Source: Lycium barbarum
Taxonomy: Eukaryota; Streptophyta; Magnoliopsida; Solanales; Solanaceae
Length of the DNA: 64,000 nucleotides
Assembly: GCF_019175385.1 (NCBI RefSeq)
Contig: NC_083344.1
Span: 6,548,965-6,612,964, forward strand
Direction of reading: 5' to 3'
Below, piece by piece: positions 35,131 to 46,900 of the stretch. The position numbers and the translations under genes were made by a program. Position 1 is the first letter of the stretch. Every line of letters begins with the position of its first letter. The notes beneath the pieces were generated by a model that was not told where the DNA came from, did no database searches, and saw only the letters and a list, made by a program, of their open reading frames with translations.

Positions 35131-36051
35131 GCTCAAACTTATTTGATGGGAAGTCTTGAGCGTTCTGAGAGTGAGTCCAAACACATTGATAAAATCAACT
35201 AGAATTATGTCACTCTCACTCAGGAGTTGTCAGCCTTAAAAGCAAAGCATTCTTGCTTTGATGCGGAGTTGAAAGAATCCAAAGCAGAAGCTGATGTGTA
35301 CAAAGCAGAGTTGAAACGTCTTCAAGATCAAGTATCCGATTTTCCAAAACTGAAAGGAGAGATCTCTGAGAAGGATACAGCCATCGGCAACTTGAGGGTG
35401 AAACTCATGCAGACGGAGGCCAAATTTGAAAAGGCAACTGAGGAAATCCAGAGTCTCTGAGATAGATTGTCTTCTCAGAATGCTGAATTCACCGAGCTTG
35501 ATGCAAAATTTCAATCACTACAAGTTAAAAACATTCAAGATTATGGGGATCTAACCAGAGCTTTGATTGATTTAAATCAAAGTAAAAGAGACAGTTTCAA
35601 TTGAGGAGAAATATACTGAGAAAGATCTAGAGATGAAAGCTTCATTAGAGAAGAAAGATAAATTTATCACTAAAATTTTGAGAAAACTAGAAGATCTACA
35701 GGAGCGTGGGAGGCAACTCATGCACCGAAAAGCCAAGGATAAGCAAAAGGCCAAGCGATTGGAAGAAGCCCATGTTGTAGAAAAGCAAAATGCTGTTAAC
35801 TTGGCCGTTCTTGAAACTCGCTTCAATTTTCTTGAAGGCCTTGATTTTTCCTCATTTGATCATGCTGACGCCCTCTCTCTCACGAGCAAAAACTAAAGGA
35901 CGCTTGTGATCTTCTCGGTGATTTGTTCGGAAAGGAGAATGTTGAAGAAAAAGATGATGAAGAGGAGGTTACGAAGGAAAGCGATTCTGGGGATGCAGAT
36001 GATGACTTGCTTTTTGAAAAGAAGGTTCCATCCGATGATGATCATACTTAG

Positions 36052-37193
36052 ATCATTTCAAAGGCTCCTGTATTTCTCTTCCCTTCAATGTTTGATTGTT
36101 TCTCTTACTTTTGCTCTGTTTGGATTTGGCAATTTTTTTTGTAATTGTTTTTTTTTTTTTGTGTTGACTCTATAATGAAGGAAGCTTTTGCTTATCCATA
36201 TCTCGTATTTTCCTTTTTATAATAAATCTCTTATAAGATTTCTTTGGCTAGACCCTTTCCCGAGTGATAAATCCATTCCAGAATTCTGACTTTGGAACAT
36301 TTGTAAGAAGATTTGTAATTTCGCCGCAAATATATTCGAGAAGATGGTTTGGGCATCTAACTCATTTCGAATAAATTCCTTCGCTCGTAATGCTGAAGAA
36401 GAGGGCGTTTTTTTTATAAAGAGAGATTTATTCTACTTTGTGAAAAAAGAAGTTTAAATAATTCATTTACTACTTAATCACAAAGTAATTTAAAGTACAT
36501 AAGGCAAAAATACCTTAAGTTACTGATGATTTGGGCAAACGGAGCTTAACCATGCCCGACATCTCTAAATATTCAGATATATATATATATATATACAAAA
36601 GTTTTCTTTACGGATAGTATATCACTGATGTTATCATGTTAGCCCTTATTTTATGTTTTTGAATCGGAATTCAAAAACATGATACTAACTGATTCGGGAA
36701 TACCGAAAGATCGGAATCTCTTGTTGTATTTGGTATCTGAAAGGGCATCTTGCAATTAAATTGCAAGATTCCTTCATAACGAATAGTTTTTGTAATGATT
36801 GTACTCAATGTTTTTGCCGTTATGGCGTTGTTCATTTCGCATTTATGTTTATTACATAAAATGTTGTCATGCGTGTATATAATCCCTTCTTCTTCTCGGC
36901 AGAGCAGTTCAGTTCCCGTGGAATGACTTGGATTTTGGCGGGAAAATAGGATATGACTAAGACTGATAAGACAGTTTAGTTTTCCGACGAGCCTCTTCGA
37001 TTCGTGTAACGTCTCATAATTAGCCATAAAGGCTGCTTTTTATTGGAACCGTCAGTTCCAACCCTTTGTATTCCTTGTTTGAATTTATAAGGAAGTGAAT
37101 TATTGATCAAATATTTCACAGCCTTCTTTCTTTTCACAAGTCGTTTAAAGCAAGAATTATTTTCTACAATCGTTTCATATCTTTTCTGAAAAC
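36052..37193. other. Spacer between the two aORF copies
   Basis: No gene. It has T-rich runs, AATAAA-like words at about 36219 (possible 3' end of copy 1) and a short TA microsatellite at about 36574-36593. The region just before 37194 is the likely leader of copy 2. Confidence 0.5.
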
Positions 37194-38663
37194 ATGTCTT
37201 CTTCTGATAAAAATCCTTCTAAAATTCCATCAAATCCTTTTGAATTAGAGACTCTAGCTAATGCCTTTCTTCCAACTCATTCCGACTATTCTAATGATTT
37301 TGAAATTTTCCATCATTCTTCTGCCATAGAGGATATTGACACTATTGCTCCTGAAGATACTGCTTCAGTTGCTCAGGAACGTGATTTGGGTCCTGATGTC
37401 ATTTTAGTTGTTGACAATAGGACAAAACTTAATAACCATGTCGATGGTTTTACTTTGATGTCCATTTTTCCTTTTCTTATTGGGTTTCTGTTACCCATTC
37501 CTCTTGTTATTGAGGAATTTTGTCGCCGATACAATGTGTGTGTTGGTCAAATTGCTCCTGATACCTGGCGATTATTTTATTGCCTCAAGTTTTTAGCCAT
37601 TAAGGCTAATCTTCCTTTTACCTTGGATTATTTGATCCACCTATAAATTCTTTTTGTTTTTCGGGGTGGCTTGATCTATTTGTTTCCCCGTGGAGAACGT
37701 AACCTAATCGACTCTGTTGATTTCGGCAACGTGGATCGATTGAAGCGATTTGTCAGGATTAGAACAGAACTACTCCCTCGCCCCCCCCCCCCCCCCCCCC
37801 CGACAATGTTTTTCTTGAGTTATGAAACCCAACGTCGAATCTTGTTAATCCGAATGAAATTGCAGGCATTCTTGATTGGATCACAGGTTTTTTGGGAGCC
37901 TCTCGGGATGTTATACGCTCTTAGAGGAGTTTACATCTTCTTCCCTCAGTTTTTCCTTTAGAAAGGCCCGAACCCTCTAATAGAAATGAAAGAGGGATGT
38001 AATTATAATAGAGGATGACGACGAGGAGGTTCAAGCTATATACGTCATTTTGTTGCCCCTCCTTTGCTTAATCCCGAGATATCAGAGAGAGAAGCATCTC
38101 TGAACAGTGTCAACCATTTCCAACAAGAAAGCTCTTCGGGATCCTTCCCGTTACCAAGATCGTCTCATGGTAATGTGGAGTTATCCTTGGTTCACTTATC
38201 CGAGATGCTCTTATAAGGTCACGCCCCTGCTGCGGCTTGTTTATCATATGTTGCTGAAACGAGAAAAGAAAACGAACAGCTTAATATAAAAGTAAAGAAG
38301 CTTAAGTCTGACCTTCAGGATTCTGACTCTGTTGAATCTGCTTTGATGTTGCGTCTAGAGGATGCTGTTTGTGCACTACAACATCGGGATAATGCAATGC
38401 GAGTATTGAGCACATCCTATGCGGACCTTCAAGATCGGTTTAAAAGTGTTGAAGCTTCTCATGATCGTTGTTACTCCCAGTGTAAGCTGTTGCGCCTTCA
38501 ACGTGATGTGGACATCCTTAAATCTCGGAAAGAGGCTTTTGAGGAAGCCCTTAATCCAAGTTTTAATTTCACCGCATCTCTTCAAGCTGCTACAAATGAG
38601 CTTCAATTTGCATCGCCATCTTTTAAAGAGTTGGAAAATTCCGGAGAAGATTCCCGAGATTAG
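37194..38663 (+). pseudogene. aORF copy 2: diverged second antisense ORF, broken
   Basis: Starts MSSSDKNPSKIPSNPF, acidic N-terminus with SDYSNDFEIF, then the shared core LMSIFPFLIGFLLPIPLVIE, EFCRRYNVCVGQIAPDTWRL and LPFTLDYLIHL, aligning with copy 1 (CRRLQICVTQLTPGVWHL). A stop ends the frame at 37646, and similarity continues in 37671-37961 (RGGLIYLFPRG) across a poly-C run. The coiled-coil end is at 38343-38663 ([18 protein letters not shown]). The amino-acid identity with copy 1 is low, so the duplication is old or the copies came from different elements. Confidence 0.65.
37779..37802. repeat. Poly-C run
   Basis: More than 20 consecutive C residues inside aORF copy 2. It is prone to slippage and assembly error. 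Confidence 0.95.
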
Positions 38664-38729
38664 AATCACTCTCTCCTCCAAGAACGTTAAGAATCTTGAA
38701 AAAGTGTGTGCTGATTTGGTTTGTGGTCA

Positions 38730-38880
38730 CCATTGCTGATTCTTAGATTCCTGATATCAACAACGATCACCATTGCTAATTCTTAGATTCCTGATATCAG
38801 CAACGATCACCATTGTTGATTCTTAGATTCCCGATATCAACAATGATCACCATTGCTAATTCTTAGATTCCTGCTATCTT
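38730..38880. repeat. Tandem repeat, ~45 bp unit
   Basis: About 3.5 units of ATCACCATTGCTAATTCTTA followed by GATTCCTGATATCAACAACG, with small changes, just after aORF copy 2. Confidence 0.92.
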
Positions 38881-39585
38881 CAAGTAGAAAAGTTAATCCA
38901 CGCATACTTTTAGTATTTTCGAGTATCCTTCTATTGTGTTTTCCTTGTTTTGAATAAATCTTTTGCCTGAGTCGTTTTACGAGCGTGTCTTCTCGTTTTC
39001 CTTGTTTCTTTAAACAATAATGTGGAATTGAATTTCACTTGAAGGTAAATTTATTTAAATAAGCGGAACTAAGGTTAATATAATCTTCTATGAATTGGGA
39101 TCACCATTGTGCAATGTTCTCCGATGTGCGACTTTGAAACCGTACTGAGACAAAAGTATTGTAATTTTGAGTATTTCGCAATTTTGTCAGGATGACTTGT
39201 AGTCCCTAGTGTATACATACAGACTGATAGTCCCTATTCATAGTCCCCCATTGTTTGGGTGTGAAGTATGAATATTCAAACAATGTAGCATGTATACCAT
39301 TCCCGTATATCTTCTTATTGCCTTTTCTCGGTAAAACTCAATTGGGATTAAACTCGGGAAAGGGGTACAGCTCGTAGAAAGTATCTTTGCGTTAGGAATA
39401 ATATAGCTTCAAATCACGTATGTTGTAATTGTTGGTGATGATCTTCCCGTTTGCTCCTAAATTATCTTTATTTGGAATCGCGATTGCTATCATATCTGAA
39501 TGCAGGAACAAAAGAAAATACCAAAGTAATAACGCTTGCGTAATCAGAGATAAAGCAGAAATCAAACTACAAAGCCAACTGTAGA
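38881..39585 (-). other. Leader region of the aORF-only element
   Basis: In element orientation this lies between the PBS and the place where gag would be. There is no gag-like frame. The minus-strand frame 39392-39637 has no family motif. Confidence 0.5.
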
Positions 39586-39607
39586 GTTCCCACAGACGGC
39601 GCCAAAC
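39586..39607 (-). other. Primer-binding site, TGGCGCC type
   Basis: The minus strand reads GTTTGGCGCCGTCTGTGGGA directly after the LTR end. This motif is frequent as the PBS of plant Ty3/gypsy elements, and it fixes the orientation as minus. The matching tRNA was not identified with certainty. Confidence 0.75.
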
Positions 39608-40271
39608 TGTGTGAGTCAAAATTCGTATTTTACCCAAATAGTTGAATTTATTCTAAGGTTAACCACGGTTGGTAGTAATTTGACACAGATGAAAGAATTA
39701 ACACAAGCAAGTTATTAGTTATCCATAAAGAATAAGTGAATAAAGAGAAAAAAGAGTAAACTTATGCCAATTATGGTGAACAACAGTAGTGGATTTCCTT
39801 GTCCTCAAGAATGAGTAAAAACTTGACGATCAAAGAATAAAGATGATGAGAATAAGCAGAAAATTATAATAAAATAATAGTGTATTTTTTCAATCAGACT
39901 TGGATGCCCCGGTATACAAGTGAAAATCCTATTTATATGTATATGATCCTATTTGGTGCCCTTCCCGTTGTATGTAAGTAACGACAATCATTAATTACTG
40001 AATTGATGGTTGTAATTTAATTCCTTGATTCTGGCCGTTAGTAACAGTTTTGTCGTTACTGCATTAACTCCATTTAATGCGTAGTAATTAAAGAGGGTCT
40101 TGTATGTTGTTTCCGTTGATGTTCTCTTTGTTGACCCAGTCTTCGGTTTCATCTGCCTCTCCGTAACTGCTATGCTCGGCATTACCATATGATTTTTATA
40201 CGTCATTGTATAAATTGACACGCGTCGACTACTTGTTAGTCCACGCGTCAGGTGCATTTTTTACCCATACA
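39608..40271 (-). repeat. LTR (right; 5' LTR in element orientation)
   Basis: Plus strand TGTGTGAGTC...ACCCATACA, with a minus-strand TATA box at 39928-39937. ATAAG follows at 40272-40276. Confidence 0.93.
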
Positions 40272-40276
40272 ATAAG

Positions 40277-41559
40277 CATGATTTCAGTGAATGGTTTTAA
40301 CCATGAAATATTTATAAGTTATATTCTTTGGTGGTAGATAGATATACAAAGAAATATTCTTTCTTCTTTGCGAAATCTTTGTTAGATTCTGGCTCCTAGT
40401 TTTGTACTAGAAGAGCTTGTTGAATTCTGGGGGATACACTCACACCGGGTGAAATATCCTTAAGGACAGTGTCTTAATTGACATGCCTCAAGCTTTCAGG
40501 AATTTCTCTGCAAGGGTTCGTGATCCAGTATTTTCCGATAAGATTCGTGATCAAGTATTTTCCTTAAGATTTCCAAAAATCTTAAGGATACTTCTCACTC
40601 TATTATTTTTTACGGAAAATAGAAAGAGAATAACTTAGTGCAATCTGTCTAAGTTCCAGGTATGTTTCTGAACTATATTATGATGGAAAATATATGTATA
40701 ACTATCTAAAAGGAAAGTAGTGGTGATTTTGATATGATTAATTTATACTTTTATTCTAGACTTTTAGTTTGGATAGTAAAAATAATAAGTGGGTTTACTA
40801 TGATGTTCTACAAGTTTGAGATTTTGTGGTGACAATTTTTATATTGGATAATGTACTTAATTACTTTAGACTCTGAAATTAATAATGCTTTTGTCTTTTG
40901 TCATTCGGGTCAACAAATGTTGAATACTTGAAGTATAGTTGGTTTCTTTTCTTACAAATTCAAGACTTTTATTTGGAGATTAAGTCTCAAAACTATGTTA
41001 ACTTTTTTTGGTTAATGAATTTAAGTTGTCTTCAATTCTAAACAAATATTAATGTGTGGATTTGTGTATCATTGTATGTGATTTTTGATCCTTTGAGGTG
41101 GAAGAATGATTAATTTATTATGGCTTATATTATTTGTTGATATTGGAGTATTATAAATATGTATATGTAGATTTGGTTAGCGGCACAAGAAAGTATCCTG
41201 TGTAATTAACTTTTGATTATCATTTTTAACCATTGGACAACATTCTCTATGCTTTCACTATGATTTTAATAGTCAAGCATAATTAAAATTGAATTAGAAA
41301 TGAGTTACAAGAATGGGTAAGCAAGTGATTCATTCTTGGACCAATTGTGTAGTTAATTAAGAGGCGACTCAGCCGATCTTTTTTTACCAGGGACGTATAT
41401 ACATTTTGTTTCCATGTAATAATCAGTTATGGCTAATCTCAAGATGATTATTATTTTGTGTGTAGCAAATTAAGTCATTAATGCTCTCAAAATATAGAGA
41501 AAATTCGGAGAAATGGTAATCCCGCTATGTAAAAATAAAATTTTCCAGCAGATTATATA
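40277..41559. other. Spacer with no recognised gene
   Basis: AT-rich. At about 40510-40600 there is a short duplicated and inverted word set (TTCGTGATCAAGTATTTTCC, and CTTAAGATTT/AAATCTTAAG), possibly a Copia leader remnant. Nothing else was recognised. Confidence 0.45.
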
Positions 41560-41850
41560 ATTGTTGTGGTTATTTCTCAAGTGAATCTTGTGGCTAATAT
41601 GAGAGATTAAATGTTAGACTTTGGTGCTACTAAGCATATTTGTGCTAACAAATTTAATTTTGTGGCCTACACCTAAGTTGAAGAAGAAAAATGATTTATT
41701 TATGTTGGTGATTCAATAACTATTCAAGTTCTTAGAATGAAAAAGTTCTTTTTAAAATCACTTTTGAAAAAATTATTGGCACTAGCCGGGGTAATTTATG
41801 TTTCTAATGTTGAGCATATTTGGTTCTTGTGGAATTATTAGAAAGAGTTG
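41560..41850 (+). pseudogene. Copia protease remnant
   Basis: Translation shows ANMRD, a stop, MLDFGATKHICANKFNFV and later EEEK.FIYVGDSITIQVL. This matches the Copia-type protease, where the active loop is D-S-G-A; here it reads D-F-G-A. Several stops are present. It is a decayed fragment without LTRs in view, possibly linked to the spacer on its left. Confidence 0.75.
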
Positions 41851-42579
41851 AATGAAAGTTTTAAATGAGTATGATAAGGTTGCATCAACCAAAATAATAT
41901 TTTTGTGAGCACAATTGATGTCGTAATCATGGTTTAATTATACTTACTATTTTTAAACAAATGATGAAAATGTTAATATTTTGTATATACTTTTCTGATC
42001 TTATGTACGTCTTTTGATAAGAATGTTACTCTCTTAAAATATTCGTTGATGATGACATAACGTGAGTAAATTCTACATAATTATTTGGGTGAGGTTATAT
42101 TATTAGCTTGTTATATTTTTAAATAAACTAGTCTTCAGAACGTGTGTTGCACGTTTATCCCAAAATCCTTAATATAAGATTTGTACATATTTTTGAAATT
42201 TCTTTGAGTTATAAAGTAGAAATCAAAACATATTAAAAAGGTAACGACTCGTAAACTGAAGTTAGAAAATATTGTAAAGCAGAATGCACAAGATTTTAAA
42301 TTTGATGACACAAACAACGCTTACCAATTTCTCGTGCATGCCTAAAGTTTACCAGCAATACTGATGTTTGTTATGACTGTAACTCATGAGTTTACGTCAG
42401 TTTCCTTCAAGATGTACAGGAATCCAAGACTTAGGATAGGTACCACATGTAGCATTTTATACTTTCCCTGTGAATAATGTTTAGACAAATTCGAAACGTT
42501 ATCGGACATAAACATAAGAAAATACAGAAATAATTAGCAGTAGAAAAATTTTAAACAAATTATAAATAGCAGTCCTAGT
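41851..42579. other. Non-coding debris
   Basis: AT-rich; likely more of the Copia remnant, decayed. No motif seen. Confidence 0.4.
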
Positions 42580-43003
42580 TGTTGACACCCAATTTTGGCT
42601 CTTCTTTTTCCTTAAATTAATTACTCTATGCTTTTTAGTCCTTAATAATTTACTAAAATAGTTTATCAATTTCTAATCCTTATTTCAATAAATTCTAGTA
42701 TCAATATTGATAATTATATTATTATACTTTAGTTAAGTTAATTGTGATATTGCTCAATTTTATTAATCAGTGTTCATTTCTTTATCTTAAACTATATACG
42801 CATGTAAAATTTTGGTATTATGCTTCATTTACTTGATTTAATTTTACTAAACTATTATGGCCTATTTCAATAAATTACTAAATGACACTTTTAACGTTCC
42901 ATGTTTCATTTTGATTATATGATTGCAACTTTCATTAGTTTAATCATTTTACTATAAACTCGCTCATTTAATTAATTAGAATTTTATTTCTTCTTGTTTG
43001 AGC

Positions 43004-43035
<32 letters not shown>

Positions 43036-43977
43036 TGTGTGAAATTATGATTTACATATAAGATAGAATTTGGGGAATTAATTAGGACAAAAGCACATTT
43101 TGATTAAATCGAAGTGAAAAAGTATGGAAGATCCGGATCTATTCTTGAGAAAATACGTTTATATATACATATATGTATCTTTTCTTCTAGATAGAATCCT
43201 AACCGTTGATCGATTTCATCCGACAATCCGCATTAATCCTAGCCTAATAGTCCGCAATAATCCTAGCCTAAAATCCCCCAATTTTCTCTTTCATTTCACA
43301 CAATGCCAGCCGTAGTAGAAATCTGTCGCCGCCCCTATCATCCCCATCAGTCGCACCTTCCTCTGAGATCCCACTCACCTCGAGCCTCAATAGTTGACTT
43401 TGATTGATACAAATTTATGTGGATGTACTACTAGTTTCATTTTAATTACTTTCATGTTTCGGTGTTATGGAAAATTAATACACGTATGACCTTAGTTGAT
43501 CATCGATTCAAACCGACATCCTATGGCTCATTTCTTTCTGTTAAAAATCATATGTTAAAAGTTTTTTACACTGCTGTCCTTTTGTCTTTTGAAAAATCAT
43601 GTGTTGCGGCGAGTTCGTTTCTAGCTATATATTGTCAAAATGTGACTGTTAGATGCTCAACCCAAATATGTTTTGCTCTGTGCATATTGCGAGGTTGTCG
43701 CTAGCTTCCTTGTATTCCATGTTTCAAATGTAGAGTTGAAAATTCAGCACGTCTCCTGTTGATCTTTGATGCTTCAAAGTTCTATGTCACCATTCTAGTT
43801 CCGATTTTGCTCATTTAGATATCGTAAAATTTGATGTTCATATTTCTTCTTTGTACGCCTAGATTACAATTTAGTTAGTATATGAATCCATATCCAGTGG
43901 TAGTTTTAATAATTAAGATTTAATCTCAGTTCTTTCTTACGTCGGGATATTCAAAATCATGCCCTCCAGTGTCCATT
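42580..43977 (+). repeat. Partial Tat/Ogre-type LTR (5' part)
   Basis: Starts TGTTGACACCCAATTTTGG, as other Tat/Ogre LTRs here, but no matching GGGTATAACA end is found before pol sequence begins near 43980. A TA microsatellite is at 43003-43031. The body does not resemble the LTR at 60702, so it need not belong to the same element. The junction with pol suggests a deletion that removed the LTR end, PBS and gag. Confidence 0.55.
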
Positions 43978-43979
43978 AT

Positions 43980-46900
43980 TCAAAGAGTTAGAAGAAGCCT
44001 ATGTCTTGGCTGGGACAAGTAGTGAAAATCTGGCGGAAATGGCCGCACATGTCATGGAGGATCATCAAATTGCCTTCATTTAGAAAGAGTTGCCTAAAGA
44101 GGGCACGAATCACAACAAAGCACTACATATTGCTGTTATATGCCCCAACAAGATATCACCCGAGTTCTAGCCGACAACGGTGTTGGGCTCAATATTTGCC
44201 TCGAATCCACTTTGGTTCAGCTGGGTTATGACCTCAGGAAAGTGCGTCAAAGCCATAACAATATACTAGCATTTGACGGAGGTCGGTGTGATGCCATTGG
44301 AGAGGTTGACCTCAACATTCAAATTGGGCCAGCAGAGTTCATCACTGAATTCCAAGTCATGGAAATAGCCGCCAGTTACAACCTGTTGCTAGGAAGGCTG
44401 CGGATTCACATGGCAGGAGCCGTGCCATCCTCACTCCCTCAATCTTTGAAATTTTTATGGGATGGCCATGAGGTTGTAATCCATAGAGAAGGTAGCATTC
44501 ACAACTACCCGGACAATTCGGTGCCCGTCATTGAGCCAGTGCCTAAAGGAATGGATTTCCATGTAACATAACTGGTGGGAGCTGCTCACAAGATATATGC
44601 TACAGAGGCACCCACGACCACAATGTATAAAATGATTGCATTAGCTATGCTTCAGAATGGTTTTGAACTCGGGAAAGGTTTGGGAAGAAATTTGCACGAC
44701 ATCACAGAGCCCATCCCCATTCCTCAAGATAATTTTCGTTTCGTACTAGGGTATGTCCCAACTGACGATGAGGTCTCATCAGCTGCTAAAAAGAAGAGGG
44801 ACATTGCAAAGCTCCGCAAACCTATTCCGAATTTATACCAATCATTCTCAAACAGGATGCCAATGCCGAATGATGCAGGCATAGAAGAAGGGATAGGGAT
44901 GCTAATCCGATAGGAAGACTACTCAGTGGTACTGAAAGAATGCACAGAAGCAGCCACCATCCGAGATTCTAATCCGGGCGAACAACTGTCAAATTGGACT
45001 TCCATCCTGCTTTGGGTTCCTTGGTAGAGAAATGATGAATTTATTTCTTAAAAAACGGCGAGGATCTTTCAAGGCCCGATTACTCACCTTTTGCACTTTA
45101 CTTTACCTCGTAATGTTTTCAAAAAATGGAAATGGCTCGACGTTGATGCGAGCCAAGACCACAGTTGTACTTTTATCTCCATCAAATTAATGAAGCCTCG
45201 AATTATGGATCATAACTTGTATTTATTTTTCTTAAATTGCATGCATATACTAACCTCACTTTACTTTGCTTTTTCAGTAACAAAAATAATAATGCAACAC
45301 TAAATGTCATGACATGTTGCGATGAAAATAAGTCACACAGTGTAGAGGAAGAGAAATATGAGGAATACAATGAGGAGATAATGTTACCCGAGGGCCTCGT
45401 AGAAGAATTAGAACAATTGGAAAATGAGAAGAAGCCAAATATGGACGAAACAAAAGCAATCAATCTAGGTGACGAAGAAAACATTAAACAAACTAGGATA
45501 AGTGCGCGCACCTAAAAGCATCGCGAAAGGAAGAGCTAATAAATCTCCTAAAGGAATACGTGGACATATTCGCATGGTCATATGCTGACATGCCAGGGTT
45601 AATCACTAGTGTGGTGTCCCACAGGTTACCTGTCAATGCAGGGTTTGCCCCTGTAAAACAAAAAACAGGCAGTTCAAGCCGGATCTCAGCATCTGCATCA
45701 AGGACGAAGTTGAAAAACAAATCAAGTCAGGGGTGGTAGAAGTAACCTCAGACCCCACATGGTTAGCCAACATAGTGCCCGTGCCTAAAAAGGATAGAAA
45801 GATACAAATATGTGTAGACTATCGGGATCTCAATCGAGCATGTCCTAAAGATAACTTTCCACTCCCAAACATCCATGTACTCATAGATAATTGTGCCAAG
45901 CATGAGCTGGAGTCATTTCTGGATTGTTTCACTGGGTATCACCAAATCCTCATGAACGAAGAAGATGTGGAGAGAACGGCCTTCATCACTCTGTGGGGAG
46001 TATACCATTATAGGGTGATGTCATTTGGTCTTAAAAAAGCTGCCGCCACCTACATGTGGGCCATGATTACTATTTTCCACGACATAATCCATAAGGAAAT
46101 CGAAGTGTATGTGGACGGTGTCATCATCAAGTCAAGAGAGAGTGTGAAGCACACCACAAAGGAAATTCTTTGATAGGCTCTGAAAGTTCAATCTAAAGCT
46201 GAACCCGGCAAAGTGCACATTTAGGGTACTCGCTAGAAAGTTGCTTGGATTCATAGTAAGACGAAGTGGCATAGAACTAGATCCGACCAAGATTTGCCTC
46301 CCCCCAAGACCAAGAAAGAGGTCATGAGCTTTTTAGGAGGGTCGAATTACATCGAGAGATTTATAGCTCAGTCCACTACCATTGTGGAACCCATACTGAA
46401 GCTCTTGAAGAAAGACGCTCCCAAAAAAGGGACAGAAGAATGCCAAGAGGCTTTCGACACCATTAGGAGATATTTTTCTAATCCACTAGTTTTGGTACCC
46501 CCTAGGCCCGGGAGTCCACTTTTGTTATACTTGTCTGTATCAGAAAATGCCTTCGGGTGCGTGTTAGGACAACACGATGAAACGGGCAAAAACGAACATG
46601 CCATATATTAATTAAGCAAGAAATTCACTACTTGTGAGGAAAGATACACACTGGTGGAAAAGACCTGTTGCGCCCTAACATGGGTGGCTCAGAAGTTGAG
46701 GCACTGTTTATCATCATATACCACCCATCTCATATCTAAAATTGATCCGCTAAGGTATATCTTTCGCCAGCCCATGCCCATTGGAAATTTGGCCAAGTGG
46801 AAAATGATATTGAGTGAATTTGATATAGTGTACATAGCACAAAAGGCCATCAAAGAGAAAGCATTGGCTGATCTCTTAGCCGATAGTCCTATGGATGAAG

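Larger units (their letters stand above)
31943..36051 (+). pseudogene. aORF copy 1: antisense ORF protein, spliced, broken
   Basis: Starts MSSPSSSQNI at 31943, shifts frame by about 31990, then runs to 32811. The core has FFAVYLYPFTIGFNLPLTLM, CRRLQICVTQLTPGVW and LTLDHILYLNSLRF, the pattern of the 'putative gypsy type transposon' family (Transposase_28 type, from memory). Exons resume after the nested solo LTR, with introns at 34103-34166 and 35047-35130. The downstream part is acidic and Ser-rich, then a long coiled coil (35227-35900, ELKESKAEADVYKAELKRLQ), and an acidic tail ends at 36051. Stops near 32811, 34747, 34856 and 35458 break it. The role of aORF proteins is unknown. Confidence 0.7.
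30869..40271 (-). mobile_element. Tat/Retand-like LTR element carrying only antisense ORFs
   Basis: LTRs at 30869-31528 and 39608-40271 are about 95% alike by eye. ATAAG lies at 30864-30868 and 40272-40276. The LTR TATA boxes (minus strand) and a TTTGGCGCC-type PBS beside the right LTR set the element on the minus strand. The interior holds no gag, protease, RT or integrase; instead two copies of a plus-strand gene of the antisense ORF type lie there. A 1.2 kb solo LTR is nested in the first. Retand and related Tat elements carry such an aORF after pol, so this looks like a deletion derivative that kept only LTRs, PBS and aORFs. Confidence 0.8.
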
